Shown here piece after piece: positions 35,854 through 44,403 of a stretch of DNA of 64,000 nt. Numbering within the stretch: position 1 is the first letter of the stretch; the number at the start of each line of letters is the position of its first letter. The translations under genes were made by a program, and so were the position numbers. The stretch spans positions 1 through 64,000 of the forward strand of contig JBPBQO010000035.1 in the NCBI GenBank assembly GCA_050954785.1. The letters are read 5' to 3'. Below the pieces are notes generated by a model, which saw nothing but the letters and a program-made list of their open reading frames with translations, did no database searches and was not told where the DNA came from. The DNA comes from Lichenicola sp050954785. GTDB taxonomy: Bacteria; Pseudomonadota; Alphaproteobacteria; Acetobacterales; Acetobacteraceae.

Positions 35854-36504
35854 CTATGCCCCGCCATACGGTAGTTCATGCCGGGCTCTCCAGGTATCGT
35901 CGACGTAGTTGACGATCAGGGTCCGGCGCAGGCCGTGGATCGGGCGTTTCTCGAAGCCATGCCAGGTGTCTTTGCCAGGAACGAACAACAGGCCGCTATT
36001 CATCCGGGCGTCGGCGCGGCCAACCGGTCGAAGAGCGTCGTCGTACAGGTCCGTGCCCCAGGCCCCACAGTTCGGGCCATTGGACAGGAACACCAGCAAG
36101 GTCAGCCGCTTGGCACCGATATCGGTATGCGGTTCCAGCCAGAAGCCGTCGCGATCGATCGCATGTTCAATCCGCAGATAAGTACCGTCGAGCCTGGCGC
36201 CGGACAGGTCGGCGATCGCGGATCGGGTGCGGACGCTCTCGAACGCACGGCCCAATTCGGCGGCGCAGGGATCGCGCGCCATTGCATCCGCGTCGAGGAA
36301 CTGCCGGGTAGGGTTCACGGTCTCACGCCGGCCGCTCGCGACCGGAGCGTCATGGATTTGTGGCCACATGGCGAAGCGCCGGCAGAGATCCGGCGGCAGG
36401 ATCTCGGTCGGCAGCCAATGCCGGAACGGATGCAGTCGCGGTTCCGACCGGGCGATCGCGGCGGCGATCCGGTCGGCGCTGGTCATCGTCATGGTGACGG
36501 ACAT
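35854..36504 (-). CDS. 2OG-Fe(II) oxygenase (prolyl-4-hydroxylase-like)
   Basis: A 216-residue dioxygenase. The Fe(II) ligands His-x-Asp are in LEPHTDIGAKRLT, the distal His in TWHGFEKRP, and Arg of GLRRTLIVNY would bind 2-oxoglutarate. The fold resembles the small bacterial 2OG-FeII_Oxy proteins that often occur with glycan biosynthesis genes. ATG 36504 follows the OmpW stop with a one-base gap, so it is co-transcribed with ompW and convergent with the polysaccharide exporter. The substrate is unknown. Confidence 0.82.
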   Translation of the reverse strand: MSVTMTMTSADRIAAAIARSEPRLHPFRHWLPTEILPPDLCRRFAMWPQIHDAPVASGRRETVNPTRQFLDADAMARDPCAAELGRAFESVRTRSAIADLSGARLDGTYLRIEHAIDRDGFWLEPHTDIGAKRLTLLVFLSNGPNCGAWGTDLYDDALRPVGRADARMNSGLLFVPGKDTWHGFEKRPIHGLRRTLIVNYVDDTWRARHELPYGGA

Positions 36505-36505
36505 G

Positions 36506-37177
36506 TCAGAACCGGTAGCCGATGCCCAGGCCGACCACCGTGGGGTCGAGCGAAGTCCTGGCACGGATCGCGCCGCCATTGATCCGTGCGCGGGTGTTCA
36601 GGAACATCTGCTTGGCGTCGACATTCAGGAACCAGTGCCCGGTCAGATTGTAGTCGGCGCCGATCTGCACCGTCGGCCCCACGGTGGTCTCGAATCCGAC
36701 CGAGGTGACGGTCGGACGCGACGGCGACGTGTCGTAGAACCAGGCGACGGTCAGGCCGGCACCGACATACGGGCTGAAGCGGGCGTGCGGCATGAAATGG
36801 TACTGCAAGGTCAGCGTCGGCGGCAGGACGTAGGTGCTGCCGACATCGACATGCCCGAGCGCCGTGGCCGATGCGGATACCTCGTGGCGGGTGCTGGCGG
36901 CGATCAGTTCGAGCGCCAGGTGATCGGTGAGGAAGTAGGAAAGATCCACCTCCGGGGCGACCTGGTTGCTGGTATGCACCGAGCCGCCGAGACTGGTGGA
37001 ACTCGACAGGTTTTCCGGCAGCACGCCGATCGCACGCAGCCTGACCATGAAGGTGCCGGCCTGCTTGCCGACCGGTGCCGGGTCGTTCGGGTCGGCGGCG
37101 CGGGCCAGGCTTTTCGGCGAGACAGCGATGATGGCGGACAGCAACGCCATCGACAGCAACAAGGAACGACAGGACAT
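36506..37177 (-). CDS. ompW: OmpW-family outer-membrane protein
   Basis: A 223-residue eight-stranded outer-membrane barrel. A Sec signal (MSCRSLLLSMALL to SLARA) precedes the barrel; GTFMVRLRAIGVLPEN, VDLSYFLTDHLALELIA, YVGAGLTVAWFYD and a C-terminal aromatic end GLGIGYRF are typical of OmpW. OmpW forms a hydrophobic channel for small apolar compounds and is FNR-responsive in enterobacteria. An FNR-like box lies 61-74 bases upstream here, and the fnr-type gene is divergent, so oxygen-dependent control is plausible. Confidence 0.9.
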   Translation of the reverse strand: MSCRSLLLSMALLSAIIAVSPKSLARAADPNDPAPVGKQAGTFMVRLRAIGVLPENLSSSTSLGGSVHTSNQVAPEVDLSYFLTDHLALELIAASTRHEVSASATALGHVDVGSTYVLPPTLTLQYHFMPHARFSPYVGAGLTVAWFYDTSPSRPTVTSVGFETTVGPTVQIGADYNLTGHWFLNVDAKQMFLNTRARINGGAIRARTSLDPTVVGLGIGYRF

Positions 37178-37237
37178 CGATTGATCTTTCGGAACACGCC
37201 GGTGTCCGGAACAGATCATCGATGGCGTCCGGCTGCC

Positions 37238-37251
37238 TTGACCTGGATCAA
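37238..37251. promoter_or_regulatory. FNR-like box TTGAC-N4-ATCAA between ompW and the fnr-type gene
   Basis: Fourteen-base site matching the FNR/FixK consensus TTGAT-N4-ATCAA with one mismatch. It lies about 65 bases before the regulator start and about 61 before ompW, so it could serve either divergent promoter, including autoregulation. Confidence 0.65.
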
Positions 37252-37315
37252 GCCATGACGCTAACGCCGGCGCTCACGAATGCGCTACCCTCACGTTCGA
37301 ACTGGAGGGTTCTTA

Positions 37316-38059
37316 TTGTCAGAGACAGGTTTATTGCGGCGGACGGCCATCATCATACCGATCGGCCGACCCGGAGCCTGCTTTTCCTGCGAGATCCGTC
37401 CGCTCAGCGTCTGCAGCGCGATCGAGGAGCAGGACCTGACACGGCTGGCGGCACTCGCGGTGGCGATGAAGATTCCAGCCGGACAGGGTTTCATCGGCGA
37501 AGGCGAGCCGGCGAGCGACTTCTTCAACATCACCTCCGGCACGGTGAAGCTGTTCAAGCTGCTGGCCGACGGTCGCCGGCAGATCACCGGATTTGCCGAT
37601 GCCGGGCTGTTCCTCGGTCTTGCCGCCGGGCAGCGATACGGGTTCAGCGCGGAAGCGGTCGACGACGTCACGGCCTGCCGCTTTTCACGGACCCGGCTGC
37701 GGACCTTCATGCAGGACGCACCGCAGATGGAGGAGCGGCTGTTGCAGGCTGCCTCCAGCGAACTCATGACGGCGCAGGAGCAGATGCTGCTGCTCGGGCG
37801 CAAGACCGCGCGCGAGCGGGTGGCGAGCTTCCTGTCGATGCGAGCGGACATCGTGGCCACCTGCGCAGCGGCGACCGACCGGGTGGCGCTGCCGATGACG
37901 CGCGCCGACATCGCCGACTATCTCGGGCTGACGATCGAGACGGTGAGCCGGACGCTGACCCGCCTGCGTGGTGACGGGCTGATCGAGGTGCATGCCGACC
38001 ATAGCCTGAACATCCTGCAACGCAGCCGGCTGGACTCGATCGCCTCCGGCGCCGGCTGA
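37316..38059 (+). CDS. Crp/Fnr-family oxygen-sensing regulator, FnrL type
   Basis: A 247-residue regulator. Four cysteines match those that hold the oxygen-labile 4Fe-4S cluster of FNR: Cys22, Cys25 and Cys33 (CFSCEIRPLSVC) and Cys121 (DVTACRFS). A cNMP-binding-type beta-roll (about 45-130), a dimerisation helix and a winged helix follow, with TRADIADYLGLTIETVSRTL as helix-turn-helix; the E-x2-S-R recognition pattern fits TTGAT half sites. The start is TTG 37316, chosen because GGAGGG sits 6 bases upstream; ATG 37280 lacks such a site. It is convergent with cyoB and divergent from ompW, both with nearby FNR-like boxes. Confidence 0.9.
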   Translation: MSETGLLRRTAIIIPIGRPGACFSCEIRPLSVCSAIEEQDLTRLAALAVAMKIPAGQGFIGEGEPASDFFNITSGTVKLFKLLADGRRQITGFADAGLFLGLAAGQRYGFSAEAVDDVTACRFSRTRLRTFMQDAPQMEERLLQAASSELMTAQEQMLLLGRKTARERVASFLSMRADIVATCAAATDRVALPMTRADIADYLGLTIETVSRTLTRLRGDGLIEVHADHSLNILQRSRLDSIASGAG

Positions 38060-38069
38060 ACGGACGGCC

Positions 38070-40058
38070 TCACGCACCGACAGGCGCCAGCGCCATCACC
38101 CGCAGGCGGTGAAGCTGCTCGATGCGGGCGACCTCCGCCTTCGGCACGATGTAGCCGATATCGTCGTTGCAGGACCGGACGATGAAGGTCGCGATCGCCG
38201 CGAACAGGGTCAGCCCCACCATCCACCAGATGTGCCAGACCAGGCCGAACCCGGTGAACCCCAGCAACACGCCGATGATGAAGCCGGCAGGCGTGTTTCG
38301 GGGCATGTGGATGTCGGAATAGACCGGGGTGTCGCGTGCCTCGAGGCCGCGATTCTTGACCTCGTTGAATGCGTCCAGTCCGCTGATCCTGGGCAATACG
38401 GCGAAGTTGTAGAAGGGCGGCGGCGAGGAGGTCGACCATTCCAGCGTGCGGCCGTCCCAGGGATCACCGGTGACGTCGAGGTTGCGGTTGCGCTGGATGA
38501 TGCTCACCACCAGTCCGATGACGGTGCACAGGATGCCGCAGGCCACGATCACCGCGCCGACGAGGGCCACCTGCAGGTAGGGGGTCCAGGCCGGGTTGTC
38601 GTAATGGTTCATGCGACGGGTCATGCCCATGAAGCCGAGCGCGTAGAGCGGCATGAAGGCGATCGTGAAGCCGACCAGCCAGCACCAGAACGTGGCCTTG
38701 CCCCAGCCTTCGTGCAGCCTGAAGCCGAACACCTTGGGAAACCAGTAGGTGAGACCGGCCAGATAGCCGAACACCACGCCGCCGATGATGACGTTATGGA
38801 AATGGGCGATCAGGAACAGGCTGTTGTGCAGCACGAAGTCCGAGGCCGGGATCGCCAGCATGACGCCGGTCATGCCGCCTATGGTGAAGGTCACCATGAA
38901 GCCGAGCACCCAGAGCATCATGGAATTATAGCGGATGCTGCCGCGATACATGGTGAACAGCCAGTTGAAGATCTTCACCCCGGTCGGAATGGCGATCATC
39001 ATGGTGGTGATGCCGAAGAACGCATTCACGTTGGCGCCCGAGCCCATCGTGAAGAAATGGTGCAGCCAGACGATCAGCGACAGCACGGTGATCGAGATGG
39101 TCGCGTAGACCATGGCCTTATAGCCGAACAGGCGCTTGCGGCTGAAGGTCGGAACGATCTCGGAATAGATGCCGAAGGCCGGCAGGATCAGGATGTACAC
39201 CTCAGGATGGCCCCAGGCCCAGATAAGGTTGACGTACATCATCGGGTTCCCACCAAGCTCGTTGGTGAAGAAATGCATGCCGAGATAACGATCGAGTGCC
39301 AGCATCGCGAACGTTGCGGTCAGGATCGGGAACGTTGCCAGGATCAGGATGACCGAGCAGAACGTGGTCCAGGTGAACACCGGCATGCGCATCCAGGTCA
39401 TGCCCGGCGCGCGCATCTTCACGATGGTCACAAAGAAGTTCACGCCGGTCAGCAGCGTGCCGAGGCCGGTGAGCTGCAGGCTCCACAAATAGTAGTCGAC
39501 GCCGACGCCCGGGCTGAACTTCAGTTCGGACAGCGGCGGATAGGCGAGCCAGCCGACCTGGCCGAACTCGCCGATCACCAGCGAGACGTTGACCAGGATC
39601 GCGCCGGCGGCGGTCAGCCAGAAGGACAGCGAGTTCAGGAACGGGAACGCGACGTCGCGGGCGCCGATCTGCAGCGGCATGGCGACGTTCATCAGCCCGA
39701 TCATGAACGGCATCGCCATGAAGAAGATCATGATGGTGCCGTGGGCCGTGAAGATCTGGTCATAATGATGCGGCGGCAGGAATCCCGGAGCGCCGCCGTG
39801 GGCCATGGCCTGCTGCATGCGCATCAGGATCGCGTCGGAGAAGCCACGCACCAGCATCAGGATCGCGACGACGATGTACATCACGCCGATGCGCTTGTGG
39901 TCCACCGAGGTGATCCACTCGCTCCAGAGGTAGCGCCACTGGCGGAACCAGGTGATCGCCGCCAGCACGGCGACGACCAGCAGCCCCATGAAGACCGCCG
40001 CACCCATGATGATGGGCTGGTCGTAAGGAATATCCGAAAGGGTAAGCTTGCCGAGCAT
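38070..40058 (-). CDS. cyoB: Cytochrome bo3-type ubiquinol oxidase subunit I (orphan)
   Basis: A 662-residue haem-copper oxidase subunit, the usual length for CyoB. Quinol-site residues are present (RGFSDAIL with Arg and Asp; HHYDQIFTAHG with the His, Gln and a haem-b ligand). The CuB ligands include the cross-linked HPEVY (WGHPEVYILILP) and WLHHFF; IAHFHNVIIGG supplies the distal haem-b and high-spin-haem His ligands, and Lys of IPTGVKIFNW marks the K-channel. So it is a quinol, not cytochrome c, oxidase. Subunits II, III and IV are absent from both sides. A perfect FNR box lies 48 bases upstream. It may substitute for a main CyoB under low oxygen. Confidence 0.94.
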   Translation of the reverse strand: MLGKLTLSDIPYDQPIIMGAAVFMGLLVVAVLAAITWFRQWRYLWSEWITSVDHKRIGVMYIVVAILMLVRGFSDAILMRMQQAMAHGGAPGFLPPHHYDQIFTAHGTIMIFFMAMPFMIGLMNVAMPLQIGARDVAFPFLNSLSFWLTAAGAILVNVSLVIGEFGQVGWLAYPPLSELKFSPGVGVDYYLWSLQLTGLGTLLTGVNFFVTIVKMRAPGMTWMRMPVFTWTTFCSVILILATFPILTATFAMLALDRYLGMHFFTNELGGNPMMYVNLIWAWGHPEVYILILPAFGIYSEIVPTFSRKRLFGYKAMVYATISITVLSLIVWLHHFFTMGSGANVNAFFGITTMMIAIPTGVKIFNWLFTMYRGSIRYNSMMLWVLGFMVTFTIGGMTGVMLAIPASDFVLHNSLFLIAHFHNVIIGGVVFGYLAGLTYWFPKVFGFRLHEGWGKATFWCWLVGFTIAFMPLYALGFMGMTRRMNHYDNPAWTPYLQVALVGAVIVACGILCTVIGLVVSIIQRNRNLDVTGDPWDGRTLEWSTSSPPPFYNFAVLPRISGLDAFNEVKNRGLEARDTPVYSDIHMPRNTPAGFIIGVLLGFTGFGLVWHIWWMVGLTLFAAIATFIVRSCNDDIGYIVPKAEVARIEQLHRLRVMALAPVGA

Positions 40059-40105
40059 GGTCCACTCCTGTCAGGGAGGTGAACCACGCCGATTTCATGT
40101 GCGCC

Positions 40106-40119
40106 TTGATTCAGATCAA
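40106..40119 (-). promoter_or_regulatory. Perfect FNR box TTGAT-TCAG-ATCAA upstream of cyoB
   Basis: Exact match to the FNR/FixK consensus, centred about 54 bases upstream of the cyoB ATG. The next gene to the right ends at 40143, so the site can only serve cyoB. Confidence 0.75.
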
Positions 40120-40142
40120 CACCCCGATCAACGGATCGACGG

Positions 40143-40910
40143 TCAGCGCTCCAACGACCAGACCGGCGCTCCCACTACCGCCTGAGCGACCGGTCTCGGG
40201 ACCTCAAGACCGCCGATCCTCCACGGAAGCCTGCGCCAGGGACTGGATGCGTCTTCGAGAAGCTGCGCCACGGTATCATCGGTCTGGTCATGCCGATCGT
40301 CGCCAGTCCAGACAGCACTGGCCAACATATAATCGGTTGCAAAATCAACCCACGAGGTGAAATTACGCTGAACATCAGCGGCCATATCGGTAAGGTATCG
40401 CCACGCATCGTCGTGGCCTAGCCAGCCAAGCACCAGCCCGCAGCGTACCAGCATCACGGCACGGGCGGCGTCGAATGCGAGAAGGTTGCCGCCACGAATA
40501 CCGTGCCAATCGGCTTGCACCGCGTCGAGCCGCCACAGCTCGTTCAGTGCCGAGGAGTTTTCCAACCCGGCCTCACGAAATTCCTCCCGCCGGGCCGCGA
40601 TCGCCGGGCGCCGCATCAGGCTGTATTGGCGGATGCGGTACCTGAACGGGACGCGGTGTCCGCCGGAAGCCAGACTGTTAAGCCCCTCGGCAAGTTCCCG
40701 GGCAGTCTCGATTCCCCACGCCTGGTTGCACAGCTTCGTGGCGGCCAGCCGCTGTTCGGCATCGACCAGGATCGAATCCACGGGTAGTCGGTGTTGCACG
40801 TGGTATGACGCGCCGATGGCGTATGCCCAGTGCTGGACCTGGCTCCACGCCGGATCCGGACCCGATATGATCGAGTAACGCGTGGCCGTGTCAGGGTCCT
40901 GCGCCGTCAC
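40143..40910 (-). CDS. DUF1266-family protein, third gene of the HscC operon
   Basis: A 255-residue protein with a DUF1266-like pattern: WGIETARELAEGLNSLASGGHR near residue 65, then WHGIRGGNLLAFDAARAVMLVRCGLVLGWL and NFTSWVDFATDYMLASAVW. DUF1266 proteins (such as E. coli YbeU/YbeR) accompany HscC and its J-proteins; their function is not established. The start overlaps the J-protein stop by 4 bases. No signal peptide or membrane span is seen. Confidence 0.75.
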   Translation of the reverse strand: MTAQDPDTATRYSIISGPDPAWSQVQHWAYAIGASYHVQHRLPVDSILVDAEQRLAATKLCNQAWGIETARELAEGLNSLASGGHRVPFRYRIRQYSLMRRPAIAARREEFREAGLENSSALNELWRLDAVQADWHGIRGGNLLAFDAARAVMLVRCGLVLGWLGHDDAWRYLTDMAADVQRNFTSWVDFATDYMLASAVWTGDDRHDQTDDTVAQLLEDASSPWRRLPWRIGGLEVPRPVAQAVVGAPVWSLER

Positions 40911-42154
40911 TTGCTGTCCTCGATGCTGTAGTTGTGCACTGGCGACATCGTTCCATCGGCGTAGGTCAGTTGGATGGCGAAGGTTTTCAGTGTTTCAGGA
41001 ACGTCGATCGCCGTTTTCGTCTCCGGATGGACCGGTTGCGGGTAAGCGCGAACGGCAGGAAGCGGAAACTCCTCAGTCGGCAGAGCCTCGTCCAGACCGT
41101 AATGCACGGACTTCAACGCGATATCGCTGCCGATCAGCCTGGAAAAATCAATCGACATGTGGCCGTTGATACGTTGGACCGCGATCCATCGATCGTCGGT
41201 GGTGTCCAGCACCTGGCGCGCTTCGATTAGGCCCGGTGGCGGGGCTGGAGGCGCAGTCAGCGTCTGATAGACAAGAACCAGCAAGGAAGCGCCAGCGCCG
41301 ATCAGCAAGGCGAGCGTTTGAGGCTGCCGACCGAACCGGACCAGCCGTCGGCGCCACCCGGTCGGGGGCGAAGGAACGAATGCAGGGGCAGCTTGCACAA
41401 CGGGGACCGGCCTGCCAACAACAAGCGGTTCGCCCTCCACTCCTTCGCGCACCGCTGCGAGGCTACGCGCATCGAAACGATCGAGCAGGAATTGCCCATG
41501 CATGAGCAGCTCCTGCATCAGTGTCCGGGCCTGGTCCTTTCCGGAATGATCGAGCAACGGCACCGGCGGCTGCGCACCCGACCGAAGAAGCGATGCGGCG
41601 ATCGAGCCGGGTACGTCTGCCGCCGCCTGAAGGGATCGAAACCAATCCTCGGCAGCAATACGGGCGGAAAGAACCGCGTGCTTCTCTGGATCGGCACGAG
41701 CCGACGGTCCTGTCGCGTCACGCCAGTCGAACCGCCTGACCAGGTGGTTGAAAAGGGCTGACCCGAGCGTTCGATCGAGCGCCACCTTGCCGAACAACAC
41801 GACGTCCGCCGCCTCGATGACCGCCGATCCCGGAAGATGTTCATCGAACAACCGATCGACGAGCGCGATCGCACCCGGACCGTCCCCAGCCACACGATAC
41901 GCGAGCAACGCGTGCTCGAAGGCTTCGGCACGTTCGGACGCATCGCCGTCGGATACGCTCGCCGGTCCCGGCGCCGCAGTCCGCGCCTGCATGATCGCCT
42001 CGAACGCCTGCCGAAGGGTCTGGAAGCCTTCCGGATCTCGTTCCGGATCCGCCGCCTTCAAGGCCCGGGCGTATGCCCTGCGGATAGCAGCCATGTCGTC
42101 CGTCGGCACGATCCCGAGACGGCTCCAACACGCATCCATCGTCAGGACCGTCAT
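40907..42154 (-). CDS. Atypical J-domain membrane protein, HscC partner (DjlB/DjlC-like)
   Basis: A 415-residue protein with an N-terminal J-like domain (residues 5-60: WSRLGIVPTDDMAAIRRAYA, ALKAADPERDPEGF, LRQAFEAI). The canonical HPD tripeptide of J-domains is not present at the loop, as in the DjlB/DjlC group, where the DPEGFQ-type motif is conserved. One membrane span is visible near residues 285-305 (ALLIGAGASLLVLVYQ), followed by a ~110-residue outer domain. Four-base overlaps with hscC before and the DUF1266 gene after indicate an operon. It likely recruits and stimulates HscC at the membrane. Confidence 0.82.
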   Translation of the reverse strand: MTVLTMDACWSRLGIVPTDDMAAIRRAYARALKAADPERDPEGFQTLRQAFEAIMQARTAAPGPASVSDGDASERAEAFEHALLAYRVAGDGPGAIALVDRLFDEHLPGSAVIEAADVVLFGKVALDRTLGSALFNHLVRRFDWRDATGPSARADPEKHAVLSARIAAEDWFRSLQAAADVPGSIAASLLRSGAQPPVPLLDHSGKDQARTLMQELLMHGQFLLDRFDARSLAAVREGVEGEPLVVGRPVPVVQAAPAFVPSPPTGWRRRLVRFGRQPQTLALLIGAGASLLVLVYQTLTAPPAPPPGLIEARQVLDTTDDRWIAVQRINGHMSIDFSRLIGSDIALKSVHYGLDEALPTEEFPLPAVRAYPQPVHPETKTAIDVPETLKTFAIQLTYADGTMSPVHNYSIEDSK

Positions 42155-43845
42155 TTCGGACTTTCCGCAGCCGCGACTGCATGCGACAGCGCAGCAGCGG
42201 CAATGAGAATCTTGTCGCTATCCTGACTTTCCAGCGCTGCATCGAATGCGGAGGTGGCGTCCGCCAGCACCTTCCGCACGTTTCCTAAAGAAGCCTCATG
42301 CAGTCGCTCGGCGCGCGCCAGCAGCAGGCGGTTGCTCGCTGCGTCACGCGGCGCGAGCTTCAACGGCGCAAGAGCCACCAACCGCTCCTTCACCTGCTCG
42401 GCACTCAGCACGCCGGCATGCTGCTCGATCAGCACGCGCTCCATGACATTGTCGACCATGCTTCGGGCCGTCACTTCCAACAGCCCGTTGATGTCATACG
42501 TGAACCGTATTTCTATTTCCTGTTCCCGCGACCTGCGCGGTGCAAGCTCGAGCGTCAGGTCGCCAAGCCGGATGTTGTCCTTCACCAGCCGACTTTCCCC
42601 CTGGTAGATCCGAACCACGACACGACGCTGAAAATCAGCAACCGGAGACACCGTCTGGGTGCGACTGACCGGCACGACCGTATTGCGTTCGATGACCGGC
42701 AGCAGACGGCCGGCTCCGCTGCCCTCCACCACCTCGATGCCGAGGGTATAGGGTGCGACATCGGTCAACACGACATCGTCGAGTGCAATATCGCGCATCT
42801 TCAGCCCGGCCTGCACTGCAGCCCCGAGCGCCACCGCTTGATCCGGATCGATCGTCTGCAGCGGCAGGCGCCCGAACAACGTGGCGGCGAGACGCCGCAC
42901 GCTCGGCATGCGTGTCGCCCCCCCGACCAGAACCACGGCTGCCAGGCTTTCCACCCTGATCCGACTATCGGCGAGAGCACGAGCTACGGGCTGGCGAAGC
43001 CTGTCGAACAGCGGCTTGCCGATGGCCATGAAGCCTTCCGCATCGAGCATGGCGCTGAAGCTCCGACCGCCCGTGTCGATCCGAAGCTGCACTTGGTCGA
43101 AAACGGAAAGCCCGCGCCGTGCCGTTTCTGCCTGGTTTCGCAGCCGCGCCGAAAGTCGGGCGAACTCTGGATCCGTCACTTCCGGCATCGGTAAACCGGT
43201 GGTTCGCGCAAACCACGACATGATCGCGGTGTCGAAATCCTCGCCGCCGAGGAAATTGTCGCCGGCGGTCGCGCGTACTTCGATGACCCCATCGAACAGG
43301 TCGATCACGGAGACGTCGAAGGTTCCGCCACCGAGATCGAAGACCAGAATTTCCCCGTCACGTCCTTGCTTGTGCTCGTGCAGGCCGTAGGCAAGAGCTG
43401 CTGCGGTGGGCTCGTTCAGCAGCCGTTCGACGCGCAGATCGGCCAGTTCGCCTGCGACCCGTGTGGCCTGTCGCTGCGAGTCGCTGAAGTAGGCAGGAAC
43501 GGTGATCACAGCCTCATCGACCGTAATACCGAGAAACGCTTCCGCATCCGCCTTCAAAGACCGCAGCACGAAAGAAGATAATTCCTCCGGCCGGAACGGT
43601 CGGTCGCCCAGCATCGTCGAGCGCCCCGTGCCCATGCTGCGCTTGAACGCCGCCACGGTATGAAGGGGGTGGCTTGTCAGGCGTTCACGCGCCGGTTCCC
43701 CGACCAGTATCTCGCCGGTCGTATCGAGGCTGACCACCGAAGGGGTCAGAAATTTGCCCAGGGAGTTGGGCACCAGGGACGCCCGCCCATCATGCCAGAC
43801 CGATGCGAGGCTGTTGGTCGTCCCGAGATCGATGCCGATGATCAT
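42151..43845 (-). CDS. hscC: Hsp70-family chaperone HscC
   Basis: A 564-residue Hsp70 protein, shorter than DnaK (~640) because the C-terminal lid is reduced, as in HscC. Nucleotide-binding motifs are visible: IGIDLGTTNSLASVW at the N-terminus, PAYFSDSQRQAT, NEPTAAALAYG, VFDLGGGTFDVSV and VVLVGGATRMPSV. The substrate-binding beta domain follows (TLGIEVVEG, RNTVVPVSRTQT). ATG 43845 (MIIGIDLG) is chosen by alignment to the Hsp70 N-terminus. Genetic context with a DjlC-like J-protein and DUF1266 supports HscC over DnaK. HscC clients are poorly known. Confidence 0.9.
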   Translation of the reverse strand: MIIGIDLGTTNSLASVWHDGRASLVPNSLGKFLTPSVVSLDTTGEILVGEPARERLTSHPLHTVAAFKRSMGTGRSTMLGDRPFRPEELSSFVLRSLKADAEAFLGITVDEAVITVPAYFSDSQRQATRVAGELADLRVERLLNEPTAAALAYGLHEHKQGRDGEILVFDLGGGTFDVSVIDLFDGVIEVRATAGDNFLGGEDFDTAIMSWFARTTGLPMPEVTDPEFARLSARLRNQAETARRGLSVFDQVQLRIDTGGRSFSAMLDAEGFMAIGKPLFDRLRQPVARALADSRIRVESLAAVVLVGGATRMPSVRRLAATLFGRLPLQTIDPDQAVALGAAVQAGLKMRDIALDDVVLTDVAPYTLGIEVVEGSGAGRLLPVIERNTVVPVSRTQTVSPVADFQRRVVVRIYQGESRLVKDNIRLGDLTLELAPRRSREQEIEIRFTYDINGLLEVTARSMVDNVMERVLIEQHAGVLSAEQVKERLVALAPLKLAPRDAASNRLLLARAERLHEASLGNVRKVLADATSAFDAALESQDSDKILIAAAALSHAVAAAESPK

Positions 43846-44015
43846 CGCGGGCCGGACGCCGCCGAGCCGGTCCGGATGCACAGGACCAACTGCATCGCGA
43901 TTTTCCCTACCCCGAGCATTGACCGGCCGTTCGCCACCATTGGCGCGATAATGCCCTGGTATCGACCCTGTGGCGATCCTGGTCAGCCATGGAGCCCAGT
44001 GGCGGTTTCCCCAAT

Positions 44016-44037
44016 GCCGCGTTCATGCCGACGCGGC
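44016..44037 (-). terminator. Hairpin downstream of nirD
   Basis: Inverted repeat GCCGCGT-N8-ACGCGGC about 55 bases beyond the nirD stop, with no T-run. Its place at the end of the nitrate operon suggests a terminator or 3' stabiliser. Confidence 0.35.
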
Positions 44038-44091
44038 TCAGGAACGAGCTACAGACACCATGCCTGCGCTCAAAAAGGAAAACGCAATCCT

Positions 44092-44403
44092 CTACGCCAT
44101 CGCCATTTCGACGACCATCATCCCGTCCTGCACCCTGACCGGCACGACGGTGATCGAGCAGTCCGGCCCTGCCCCGGTGCGCAGGTCGAACACCCGGTCG
44201 TGCAGCGGGCACATGACGGTATGGGTGCCGGTCAGTCCATCCGCCAGTGGTCCGCCCCGGTGCGGGCAGGTCGGCTGGGTGGCGTACACCTCGCCGCCAT
44301 GCAGGTGGAACACCGCCAGGGTGCGGTCGCCGACGACCATGTTGCGGCCTTCGCCGACCGGGATCTGGCTGAGCGGGCCGATGCTGTGGCTGTCGATCAT
44401 CAC
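44092..44403 (-). CDS. nirD: Nitrite reductase small subunit NirD
   Basis: A 103-residue Rieske-like protein that forms the small subunit of assimilatory NADH nitrite reductase. Unlike many NirD proteins, the full [2Fe-2S] ligand set is present: Cys46-x-His48 and Cys65-x2-His68 (CPHRG and CPLHD). It overlaps nirB by 4 bases and is the last gene of the nitrate operon. Confidence 0.92.
   Translation of the reverse strand: MMIDSHSIGPLSQIPVGEGRNMVVGDRTLAVFHLHGGEVYATQPTCPHRGGPLADGLTGTHTVMCPLHDRVFDLRTGAGPDCSITVVPVRVQDGMMVVEMAMA

Noticed and set aside
38109..40082. Plus-strand open frame of about 650 codons antisense to cyoB
   Set aside because: Composition is His/Asp/Gln/Arg-biased as expected from the complement of membrane-protein codons; cyoB is unambiguous.
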